Below are positions 1-7,056 of a stretch of DNA of 64,000 nucleotides, one piece after another; the stretch's first letter is position 1; each line of letters begins with the position of its first letter. Below the pieces are notes generated by a model. It searched no databases, was not told the origin of the DNA, and saw only the letters and a list, made by a program, of their open reading frames with translations. The translations under genes and the position numbers were made by a program. The stretch covers positions 8,804,001 through 8,868,000 of the forward strand of contig NZ_CP107880.1 in the NCBI RefSeq assembly GCF_036013745.1, read 5' to 3'. The DNA comes from Streptomyces sp. NBC_00483. Lineage in GTDB: Bacteria; Actinomycetota; Actinomycetes; Streptomycetales; Streptomycetaceae.

Positions 1-1
1 C

Positions 2-316
2 ACGGGCGGCGAGAACGTGTCGTCCATCGAGGTCGAGGACACCATCTTCAGCCACCCGGAGGTGGCGGAGGTCGCGGTGATCGGGGTGCCCCACACCAAG
101 TGGGGCGAGACCATCAAGGCCTTGGTGGTCCCGGTGGCGGGCGCGACGGTGACGGAGGCCGACATCATCGCGCACTGCAAGGAACGGGTGGCCGGATACA
201 AGGCGCCCACGAGCGTGGAGTTCCGGGAGGCGATCCCGCGCACGGCGACGGGCAAAATCCAAAAATTCAAGCTGCGGGAGCCGTACTGGGCCGGTCGGGG
301 GCGGGACGTCAACTGA
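2..316 (+). CDS. Acyl-CoA synthetase (AMP-dependent ligase), C-terminal fragment
   Basis: Only the last 104 codons lie in the window, so the start is not visible. The fragment reads as the C-terminal subdomain of an adenylate-forming (ANL) acyl-CoA synthetase: it opens with TGGENV at the hinge between large and small subdomains, and near the end has PRTATGKIQK, whose first lysine is the conserved lysine needed for adenylate formation. The family converts a fatty or aryl acid, ATP and CoA to acyl-CoA, AMP and pyrophosphate in the cytosol. The acid substrate cannot be told from this tail. A strong hairpin follows the stop, and the next gene is convergent. Confidence 0.9.
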   Translation, partial: TGGENVSSIEVEDTIFSHPEVAEVAVIGVPHTKWGETIKALVVPVAGATVTEADIIAHCKERVAGYKAPTSVEFREAIPRTATGKIQKFKLREPYWAGRGRDVN

Positions 317-323
317 CTGCGTT

Positions 324-364
324 CCGCGGCTGCCGTGCAGGCGGGAACGGCACGGCAGCCGCGG
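324..364. terminator. Bidirectional terminator hairpin
   Basis: A perfect 15-bp stem (CCGCGGCTGCCGTGC and its complement) closes an 11-nt loop between two convergent genes, the acyl-CoA synthetase and the sugar permease. No T-run follows, as is usual in Streptomyces. It can serve both strands. Confidence 0.75.
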
Positions 365-385
365 GCCGTCACGGCCGCCCTCGCA

Positions 386-1294
386 TCACATTCCGCCCAT
401 GCCGGAGTTGGCCAGGCCGTTGATGAACCTGCGCTGCAGGGCGAGGAACAGCACCAGCATGGGTGCGATCATGATGAATCCGGCCGCGCTGATCAGCGTG
501 AAGTTCTGGGTGAAGCCCTGCTGGAACGTGAAGAACGTCGTCGACAGCGGCATCTTCGCGTCGGACTGGATCATCGTCACGGCGAACAGGAACTCGTTGT
601 AGGCCGACAGTCCTGTGGTGAGCGCCACGGTCAGGATCCCGGGCAGCATGTTCGGGATGACGATCTTCACGAAGACCCGCAGCTCCCCGGCTCCGTCCAC
701 CCGAGCGGCCTCCTCCATCTCACGCGGGAAGCCGAGCATGAAGGAGCGCAACAGAAGGGTGGCGAAGGGGGAGAACATGCCGCAGTAGATGAGGACAAGG
801 CCGAAGCGCGAGTCGTACAGTCCGGCCCTGGCCCACATGTAGAACAGCGGGACCAGGAACATCTGGGAGGGCAGCGAGGTCGCGACGAGCAGATACGTCA
901 TGAACCCCGACGCCCCGTGCACGTGGAGCCGTGCCAGTGCGTAGGCGGCCAGGCTCGCGACGACACATGTGAGCACGACGGTGCCGACCACGATGACGGC
1001 CGAGTTCCACAGGCCGGCGCCCATGTTCGCCTGGGTCCATGCGGTGGTGAAGTTGCTCCACGTCCAGCTCGTCGGCAGTCCGAGCGAGTCGGCCGCGTAC
1101 TGACTGTTCGTCTTGAGGGAGTTGAAGAAGAACAGAACGATGGGGCCGATGGCGAAGATCGCCAGCGCGGTGAGTACGACGTAGACGGCGGTGCGGCCCA
1201 CGGGGAGGCTGCGGCGACGGGCCCGCGCCGAGGTTGTGTGGCCGTCCGGCGCGTTTCTGGCTGCGGGCGTGCGCGAGGGGGCCGTGAGGCTCAT
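386..1294 (-). CDS. Sugar ABC transporter permease, MalG type
   Basis: A 302-residue inner-membrane permease of the carbohydrate uptake CUT1 family. After a basic cytosolic N-terminus there are six hydrophobic segments. The EAA loop that docks the ATPase is visible as EEAARVDGAGELRVF about two thirds along. The chosen ATG overlaps the stop of the upstream MalF-type gene by 4 bp (ATGA), so translation is probably coupled. It is the last gene of the minus-strand operon of LacI regulator, glycohydrolase, binding protein and two permeases. No ATPase gene is present; Streptomyces importers of this class normally share the MsiK ATPase (family knowledge). The sugar is unknown. Confidence 0.92.
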   Translation of the reverse strand: MSLTAPSRTPAARNAPDGHTTSARARRRSLPVGRTAVYVVLTALAIFAIGPIVLFFFNSLKTNSQYAADSLGLPTSWTWSNFTTAWTQANMGAGLWNSAVIVVGTVVLTCVVASLAAYALARLHVHGASGFMTYLLVATSLPSQMFLVPLFYMWARAGLYDSRFGLVLIYCGMFSPFATLLLRSFMLGFPREMEEAARVDGAGELRVFVKIVIPNMLPGILTVALTTGLSAYNEFLFAVTMIQSDAKMPLSTTFFTFQQGFTQNFTLISAAGFIMIAPMLVLFLALQRRFINGLANSGMGGM

Positions 1295-2247
1295 GTCTCC
1301 CACTTCCTGGTCTTCCGGACGACGAGGTAGACCGTGATCACCAGTCCGCTGATGAGCGCCATGACGATGCCCATGGCCGAGGCATAGCCGCCTTGCAGGT
1401 TGGAGAAGGCGTTGCGGTAGGCCACGGTCGAGAGCAGGTCGGTCGAGCCGGCCGGGCCGCCCTGGGTGAGGATGTAGACGTAGTCGAAGGCGAGGAACGA
1501 CCAGATGACCGTCATGAGGCCGAGGAAGGCGAAGGTCGGCCGGATGGCGGGCAGGGTCACCGAGAAGAACTGCCGCGTCACCCCGGCGCCGTCCATGGTG
1601 GCCGCCTCGTAGAGGCTCGGGTCCACGCCCTGCATGGCGGCGAGGAACACGACGACCAGGAACCCCCACCAGGCCCAGTTGTTCACGAACTCCACCGACC
1701 ACAGGGCCAGTTGAGGGTCTCCGAGGGGGTTGATGTTCAGCAGGTTCCCCAGGCCGTTCTGCGGGTCGAGGATGCTCCTCCAGATGGAGGCGTTCACGAC
1801 GCTGGCGACGATGTACGGGATGAAGTACAGCGTGCGGAACAGCAGGCGGAAACGCGTGATGCGGGAGAGGGCGTACGCGCCGAAGAGTCCCATGGCCATG
1901 GGGACGATCAGGAAGAAGAGCGTCCAGAGGATGTTGTGCCACAGGCCCTGGACGAATTCCGGGTCGCGGAACAGGCTGGTGTAGTTGTCCAGGCCGATGA
2001 AGTGGGCCTTGCTGCTGATCCCGGTCCAGTCGGTGAAGGAGTACCAGACGGAGAACGCGCTCGGGATGAGGACGACGAACAGGTTGAACCCGATCAGCGG
2101 CAGCAGGAACAGCCAGCCGGAGACCCTGCGGTCTCGAAGTCGGGCGCGGATGCCGCGAGATGGTGTCACCGGAGCGGTCGACTGCCGTCGGTCGGTGACG
2201 TGGTCCGGTCGTGCTCCCGGCGGGCGTGTGGTGTCGGGCATCGTCAT
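1291..2247 (-). CDS. Sugar ABC transporter permease, MalF type
   Basis: A 318-residue CUT1-family permease, partner of the MalG-type protein downstream. It has a 45-residue polar N-terminal tail, six predicted membrane segments and an EAA loop, YEAATMDGAGVTRQFF, near residue 220. The start is the first of two close ATGs (M-T-M-P); it overlaps the stop of the binding-protein gene by 4 bp, and the stop likewise overlaps the next gene, which is typical of a stoichiometric transporter operon. Together the two permeases should form the membrane channel of an oligosaccharide importer. Substrate cannot be inferred from the sequence. Confidence 0.92.
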   Translation of the reverse strand: MTMPDTTRPPGARPDHVTDRRQSTAPVTPSRGIRARLRDRRVSGWLFLLPLIGFNLFVVLIPSAFSVWYSFTDWTGISSKAHFIGLDNYTSLFRDPEFVQGLWHNILWTLFFLIVPMAMGLFGAYALSRITRFRLLFRTLYFIPYIVASVVNASIWRSILDPQNGLGNLLNINPLGDPQLALWSVEFVNNWAWWGFLVVVFLAAMQGVDPSLYEAATMDGAGVTRQFFSVTLPAIRPTFAFLGLMTVIWSFLAFDYVYILTQGGPAGSTDLLSTVAYRNAFSNLQGGYASAMGIVMALISGLVITVYLVVRKTRKWET

Positions 2248-3605
2248 GACAGCCCTCCGCCCGGCTTCGGGGCGGCGGGCACGCGCCCCAGGGACCGCTC
2301 CCGGGAGAAGCGGGACGCGATGCCTTCGCAGTACGCCTTCGCGCTCATCTGACCTGCGATGACGTTCTCGAAGTAGTCGATCATGTACGTCTCGGTCTGC
2401 TGCGGGAAGAACGTCCAGGTGGTGTAGCCGATCGACTTCGCGGCGGACAACTGGGAGTACAGCTGCACGATCCGCCGGTCCGCCCGTGCGGAGAAGTCGG
2501 AGGATTCGATGCGGATGGGCGGCGGCGCGAAGTTCATCTGCTCGATGCTCGCGATGATCGTCTTGAGGTCGGTCGTGAAGAAGTTGAGGTAGTCGGCGGC
2601 AGCGGCGGTGTCCTGGAAGTTCGTGTTGATGCCGACGGACTGGCCGATCGCCAGGTCCCAGACGACCGGCGGCACGCCGTCTCCCAGCGAGGGGACGGTG
2701 GTCCAGTCCCAGGTGGCGTCGTTGTGCGCCGCCTTGCCGAAGTAGGCGCCCAGATTGGCGAACTCCCAGCTGCCCGAGAACATCCCTGCGGCCTTTCCCG
2801 ATGCCAACTGCTGGTAGACCGTGGGGGAGTTGTTCGTGAAGTACAGATCGACGCCCCCGCCGAACCACCCCTTCTTGAAGTACGTGGCCATCCGGTCGAT
2901 CGCGTCGACGAACACCGGGTCCGTCCACTTCGTCTCACCCGTCAGCGCGGAGTACACCGCCTCGGGTCCCGCACCGTGATTGAGTGCCAGGCCGACGAAC
3001 CACTCGTTGGTGCCTTTGTAGTCGGCCTTGCCCGCGGCGATCGGGACGTGTCCCTTGCCCTTCGCCTCCGCGCAGAAGTCCTCGAACTCCTCACGTGTGG
3101 TGGGAGCGGCCAGACGAAGTCCCTCGAGCGTGGCCGGGTTCGAGTAGAAGGCCATGGTCTCGTACGAGCTGGGCAGCGTGACGAGCTTGCCCTCGACCTT
3201 CGAGGCGGCCAGTGCCCAGGGCGCGAAATTCTCCGCCCAGCCGTAGTGGCTCAGGTAGGGGCCGAGATCGGCGAGATACCCGGCGGACCAGTACGAGGAG
3301 ACAAAACTGGAGGGGCCAGGAGTGACGATGATGGACGGGCCCGATCCGGCGGCCAGAGCGGTCTGGATCAGACGGTCGATCGTGCTGCTCGCCTTCGGGC
3401 TGAACCGGACCGGGTACCTGCCCCGGTATCGCTCGGCGAACTGTCTGCGGAAATAGTCGTTCTGCTGAGCGTTGGACAGGTTGTTCCAGATGGTGATCGC
3501 GTGCTCGGATCCGCCGGGGTCCGCTGCCCCGCACGCGCTCAGGAGCGCGGTGACTCCCAGGGTGCCGCCGGCGCCCAGGAGTTGGCGGCGAGTGATCGTG
3601 GACAT
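2244..3605 (-). CDS. Sugar ABC transporter substrate-binding lipoprotein
   Basis: A 453-residue extracellular solute-binding protein (family 1, MalE-like). The N-terminus has a TRRQLLG twin-arginine-like signal and a lipobox LLSAC with the lipidated cysteine at about residue 25, so it is expected to be exported and anchored to the outer face of the membrane. I chose the ATG preceded by GGAG at 6-nt spacing; in-frame ATGs slightly upstream lack this. The mature part is rich in aromatic residues, as in sugar-binding clefts. It sits between the glycohydrolase gene (60-bp gap) and the MalF-type gene (4-bp overlap). The ligand is unknown. Confidence 0.9.
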   Translation of the reverse strand: MSTITRRQLLGAGGTLGVTALLSACGAADPGGSEHAITIWNNLSNAQQNDYFRRQFAERYRGRYPVRFSPKASSTIDRLIQTALAAGSGPSIIVTPGPSSFVSSYWSAGYLADLGPYLSHYGWAENFAPWALAASKVEGKLVTLPSSYETMAFYSNPATLEGLRLAAPTTREEFEDFCAEAKGKGHVPIAAGKADYKGTNEWFVGLALNHGAGPEAVYSALTGETKWTDPVFVDAIDRMATYFKKGWFGGGVDLYFTNNSPTVYQQLASGKAAGMFSGSWEFANLGAYFGKAAHNDATWDWTTVPSLGDGVPPVVWDLAIGQSVGINTNFQDTAAAADYLNFFTTDLKTIIASIEQMNFAPPPIRIESSDFSARADRRIVQLYSQLSAAKSIGYTTWTFFPQQTETYMIDYFENVIAGQMSAKAYCEGIASRFSRERSLGRVPAAPKPGGGLS

Positions 3606-3665
3606 CCTCATCTCCATTGATTGAGGGTTCGCTGTCACGAGGCCCGCCCTGCGGACCGGAGATCG

Positions 3666-5024
3666 TCAGCCGGTCTGGGCGAAGTGCACGGTGCGGGCGG
3701 ACAGATCGGAGATGACGGAGTTGTCGAAGCCGAAGAGGGCCGAGCGGGTGCGGTTGTGCAGCGGCTCGATCAGGTGCGCCGGGAGGGCCGCGGTGCCGGC
3801 GAGTACACCGGCGACCGAGCCGACGGTCGCGCCGTTGGAGTCGGTGTCCCAGCCACTCATGACGACCTTCCCGACGGCGTTCGTGAAGTCGCCCTCGGAC
3901 CACAGCAGGGCGGCCGTGACGGCGGCGGCGTTGTTGATGGTGTGCACCCACGAGTAGCGGCCGTACGCGGAGTGGATCTCGGCCAGCGCCGACTCCCAGG
4001 TCGCTTCCTCTGCGCGTAGCCGGATGACGTGGCTGATCGCCTCGTGCAGTCGGGAGCAGGGCGGTACGACGGTGAGCGATGCGTCGACGGCCTCGGCTGC
4101 GCCGGACGCGGTGAAGGCGCTCGCGACGAGGGCCGCGGCCCACATCTCCCCGTAGACTCCGTTGGCGGTGTGGGACAACGAGGCGTCCTGATAGGCGAGT
4201 TCGGCAGCCGCCCACGGGTCGCCGGGGTTGACGTAGCCGAAGACGTCGCCACGGATCTGCGCGCCGATCCACTCGCGGTACGGGTTCCGGAACCGGGCGA
4301 CCTGCGGAACGCGCAGCCCGTTGCTGAGGTTGACGTACGCAGCCCGCTCGGCAGTGAAGATCTGGCGCAGCGGGAACAGCTCGACCCAGGCCTTGCCCAC
4401 GTGCTCGGGCCGCAGGCGGCGGCCGTGGGTCTCCAACAGGTGCAGGCCGAGGACGGTGTAGTCGATGTCGTCGTCGCGCGCCGAGCCGTTCACGTGCCCG
4501 CGCGTGGTCTCGGGCCAGTTGTCCCGGAATTCGAAGCCCTCCGGCATGGGGTCGAGGGCCACGAAGTAGTCGGTGAGCGGGTAGGAGTGGGTGAGTTCGA
4601 GGTAGTCCCGGATGCGTTGCGGTGTCCAGTGGTCGCCGGCCTCGACCGGCTTGCCGAGATTGCAGCCGGCTATGCGTCCCAGCCACGCCGCGTGCACCTT
4701 GTCGGCGTGAACGACCCGGTCGTGGGCGACAGCCGAAGCAGGCGCAACGGAGGCACGGATGTCGTCGAGCGTCTCCGGCTCCTCGTACTCCCATCCCGGC
4801 AGGCGAGCGCTGTCGCGCATCCCGTCGACCAGGGAGAGCAGGGCGGCACGGTCCTCGGGATCGGTGGCGTTGGCGGCGCGCACCACGTCGTCGACGTCGT
4901 ACCCGGTCTCGCGACGCTGGGCGACCTCGTCCGAGAGGAGGTCCTGCGGCAGGCAGGCATCAGCGGTGGAGTGGCGGTAGCGGTCGTCGAGCTCTACGAA
5001 GGGGCGCGCGGGGGTCTGGGTCAT
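3666..5024 (-). CDS. ADP-ribosylglycohydrolase (DraG/ARH) family protein
   Basis: A 452-residue cytosolic protein with a roughly 100-residue N-terminal extension followed by an ARH fold. Both acidic metal-site motifs can be seen: SARDDDIDYT in the middle and WDTDSNGATVGSVAG near the C-terminus, which match the two Mg-binding motifs of DraG-type enzymes. Family members cleave N- or O-glycosidic bonds of ADP-ribose from proteins or small molecules. Here the gene heads a sugar-transport operon, 34 bp after a LacI-type palindrome, so a role on a ribosyl-type nutrient is as likely as protein de-ADP-ribosylation (inference). I chose the ATG with AAGGAC upstream over an earlier in-frame ATG. Confidence 0.85.
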   Translation of the reverse strand: MTQTPARPFVELDDRYRHSTADACLPQDLLSDEVAQRRETGYDVDDVVRAANATDPEDRAALLSLVDGMRDSARLPGWEYEEPETLDDIRASVAPASAVAHDRVVHADKVHAAWLGRIAGCNLGKPVEAGDHWTPQRIRDYLELTHSYPLTDYFVALDPMPEGFEFRDNWPETTRGHVNGSARDDDIDYTVLGLHLLETHGRRLRPEHVGKAWVELFPLRQIFTAERAAYVNLSNGLRVPQVARFRNPYREWIGAQIRGDVFGYVNPGDPWAAAELAYQDASLSHTANGVYGEMWAAALVASAFTASGAAEAVDASLTVVPPCSRLHEAISHVIRLRAEEATWESALAEIHSAYGRYSWVHTINNAAAVTAALLWSEGDFTNAVGKVVMSGWDTDSNGATVGSVAGVLAGTAALPAHLIEPLHNRTRSALFGFDNSVISDLSARTVHFAQTG

Positions 5025-5057
5025 GGAGGTTCGCGTCCTTGTCATTTGTCTGGTGCC

Positions 5058-5071
5058 GCAAATCGATTTGC
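5058..5071. promoter_or_regulatory. LacI-type operator (copy 1)
   Basis: Perfect palindrome GCAAATCGATTTGC, 34 bp before the glycohydrolase start. An identical 14-mer lies before the adjacent lacI-type gene. Such perfect central-CG palindromes are typical LacI-family operators, so the neighbouring regulator is the likely binder. Confidence 0.8.
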
Positions 5072-5111
5072 GCTCGACTAGGGCGTACTGCGACTGCTGG
5101 ACCGGGGTGGC

Positions 5112-6122
5112 TCAGGCCGACTGCCGGACGACCAGGTTGGTGGGGAGGACGACCCGCCGGTACGGGGCGTCGGGGCCGTTCTCCACCCGCCACAGGATGG
5201 TGCGCGCACAGGTGTCACCGATCGCCGAGGCCGGGTTGACGACCGTGGTGAGCCGCGGTGTGACGAGTTGCGCCGTCTCGATGTCGTCGAATCCGACGAT
5301 CGCGACGTCCTCGGGAACCCGTAGACCCGCCTCACGGACGGACTGCATCGCACCGATCGCGATCAGGTCGTTGGCGCACAGGATCGCGCGGGGAGGATCG
5401 GCTCGGGCCAGCAGCCGTGCGGCCGCGGCCGCACCTCCCTCACGCCCGAACGGCGCGTACTCGATCCAGTGCTCCGGCACCTCCGTGCCCGCGGCGGCGG
5501 CGACGGCCCGGTAGGTGGCCAGTCGCATCGATCCGGTGGCGGTGTCCCGGGGTCCTGCGATGAATCCGAGGTCGCGTATGCCTTGCCGCGTCAGGTGGTC
5601 GACGACTTCGCTCAGGCCCTGGAAGTCGTCGGTCAGCACCGAGTCGGCGGGCACCTCGCCGGGGTGGGCCGTGGTGATGACGAGCGGCATCGTCGGGCCC
5701 GCGATCCGACGCACTTCAGCGGCGGAGAGCGCCATGGGTTGCATGACGACGCCGTCGACCCCGCGGGCCACCATCTCCTCCAGCAGCATCCGCTCGGTCC
5801 GGGCGTCGCCGTCGGTGTTGCCGATGAACGAGACGTAGCCCTCGGCCGCGAGCACGTCGTGCACGGCGCGGGCCACGGCCGGGTAGTACGGGTTGGCGAT
5901 GTCGACGAGCAGGAGCGCCACCGAATGGGTCCGCTGACTGCGGAGGCTTTTGGCGACCATGTTGGGGCGGTAGTTCTGCTCCTCGACGGCCTCCATGATC
6001 CGTCGTCGCGTTTCGGCGGACACACTGCGCTTGCCGCTCAGAGCGTGAGAGACCGTCGTACGGCTGACGCCGGCGGCCGCGGCCACGCTCCCGATACTGG
6101 GGCGCTCGAATCTGCGTGACAT
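5112..6122 (-). CDS. LacI-family transcriptional regulator
   Basis: A 336-residue repressor-type protein. The N-terminus carries the LacI helix-turn-helix and hinge (PSIGSVAAAAGVSRTTVSHAL, then RRRIMEAVEEQNYRPN), followed by a periplasmic-binding-protein-like sugar-sensing domain. I chose the ATG just before SRRFERP because upstream in-frame codons run through the operator. The gene precedes the glycohydrolase-transporter operon on the same strand. An identical palindrome lies in front of each, so it probably represses both itself and the operon until a sugar ligand binds. The effector is unknown. Confidence 0.93.
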   Translation of the reverse strand: MSRRFERPSIGSVAAAAGVSRTTVSHALSGKRSVSAETRRRIMEAVEEQNYRPNMVAKSLRSQRTHSVALLLVDIANPYYPAVARAVHDVLAAEGYVSFIGNTDGDARTERMLLEEMVARGVDGVVMQPMALSAAEVRRIAGPTMPLVITTAHPGEVPADSVLTDDFQGLSEVVDHLTRQGIRDLGFIAGPRDTATGSMRLATYRAVAAAAGTEVPEHWIEYAPFGREGGAAAAARLLARADPPRAILCANDLIAIGAMQSVREAGLRVPEDVAIVGFDDIETAQLVTPRLTTVVNPASAIGDTCARTILWRVENGPDAPYRRVVLPTNLVVRQSA

Positions 6123-6148
6123 CACGTCACCTTCTTCGACCCTAGGGT

Positions 6149-6162
6149 GCAAATCGATTTGC
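6149..6162. promoter_or_regulatory. LacI-type operator (copy 2)
   Basis: Second perfect copy of GCAAATCGATTTGC, 26 bp upstream of the lacI-type start codon, a position suited to autorepression. It is identical to the copy ahead of the ADP-ribosylglycohydrolase gene. Confidence 0.8.
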
Positions 6163-6252
6163 TTCGTGCGGTCCTCACTCTGGGAGGCGCAGGATTCACC
6201 TGTCAACGCCCGTGCACAGGGATTCCGGAACGAGGGATGGGAGAGGGCAGGG

Positions 6253-6281
6253 TTGGCAGTGACGGTTGACGAACCTAGGCT
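6253..6281 (+). promoter_or_regulatory. Promoter, probably giving a leaderless mRNA
   Basis: TTGGCA and TAGGCT hexamers are separated by exactly 17 bp. The expected transcription start, 7-9 bp after the -10 box, falls on the A of the ATG of the P-loop gene. No ribosome binding site precedes that ATG, which fits leaderless translation. Confidence 0.5.
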
Positions 6282-6289
6282 CGCCGACC

Positions 6290-6967
6290 ATGACAGTTCT
6301 GATCACCGTGTGCGGAGCGTCCCCCGGCGTGGGCAAGTCGACGCTGTGTGCCGGACTGGCCCAGTGGCTGGCCGATTCGGGGCTGCGGGTGGATCACTTC
6401 CGCGAGGAGGAGATCCTGACCCGGCCTCAGTTCGCCACGGTGGCCGAGGAGTTCAAGGCGGCGGGCACGGTCGAGCTGGGGACGTTGATCGCGGCAACCA
6501 GGCAGTTCGTTGATTCGGTACTGGCGAGCAACGACGACGTGGTGGTCGCGGACGCACTGGTGCCGTTCGTGCCGACTCTGCTGGCCATGAGGCACGACGA
6601 AGAGACGATCGACGCCTTCATGATTGCCCTCACGGAGGTACTCGCGCCGGTTCGCCCCCTCATGGCGTATCTCGATGGGAACGCCGAGGCCGCCCTGTCC
6701 CGGGCCGCGCGAAGGGAAGGGGCGCAGTGGCTGGACTGGTACGTCGAAAAGCTCGCCCGGTACGAGGTGAGCCCTCCCGTGACCGACGTCGCGTCGGCAG
6801 TGACGTACCTGCGGCGGGAGCGTGCGGTCACCCTTGACGCGGTCGGCCGACGGGGCTGGGAGCTGGTCGTGATCGAGCGGGCCGATGAGCTGGCCCAGGA
6901 TCAGGTGCTGCGCGTCGCTCAGCGGGGGCTGGGGCCGTACCTGGGCAGGGCGGTCGAAGACGGGTAG
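6290..6967 (+). CDS. P-loop nucleotide kinase-like protein
   Basis: A 225-residue cytosolic protein with a Walker A motif GASPGVGKST at residues 9-18, directly after the first beta strand, as in nucleoside/nucleotide kinases and related P-loop phosphotransferases. The middle contains a lid-like RAARREGAQW segment. No substrate-specific motif is recognisable, so the substrate is open. The chosen ATG has no Shine-Dalgarno sequence but sits where the upstream promoter should start the transcript. A TTG 24 bp upstream is an alternative. The gene stands alone, and a strong hairpin separates it from the convergent mannosidase gene. Confidence 0.7.
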   Translation: MTVLITVCGASPGVGKSTLCAGLAQWLADSGLRVDHFREEEILTRPQFATVAEEFKAAGTVELGTLIAATRQFVDSVLASNDDVVVADALVPFVPTLLAMRHDEETIDAFMIALTEVLAPVRPLMAYLDGNAEAALSRAARREGAQWLDWYVEKLARYEVSPPVTDVASAVTYLRRERAVTLDAVGRRGWELVVIERADELAQDQVLRVAQRGLGPYLGRAVEDG

Positions 6968-6997
6968 GGCAGCAGGGCTGGCAAGGCAGCGATCGGC

Positions 6998-7034
6998 GGG
7001 AGGCCCGGTGCTGGTGTGCAGCACCGGGCCTCCC
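6998..7034. terminator. Bidirectional terminator hairpin
   Basis: A perfect 16-bp stem, GGGAGGCCCGGTGCTG and its complement, with a 5-nt loop, lies between the convergent P-loop kinase and GH92 genes. One of the strongest hairpins in the window. Confidence 0.85.
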
Positions 7035-7056
7035 GTGACAGGGGCGATTGCGGACG

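Noticed and set aside
335..1330. Long plus-strand frame opposite the MalG-type permease
   Set aside because: Composition is His/Gln/Gly/Arg-rich, typical of the antisense frame of a high-GC gene; the permease on the other strand has clear motifs.
3091..4794. 567-codon frame antiparallel/overlapping the glycohydrolase and binding-protein genes
   Set aside because: It is an out-of-frame shadow: Arg/Gly/Pro-rich with no motif, while two families are clear in the other frame.
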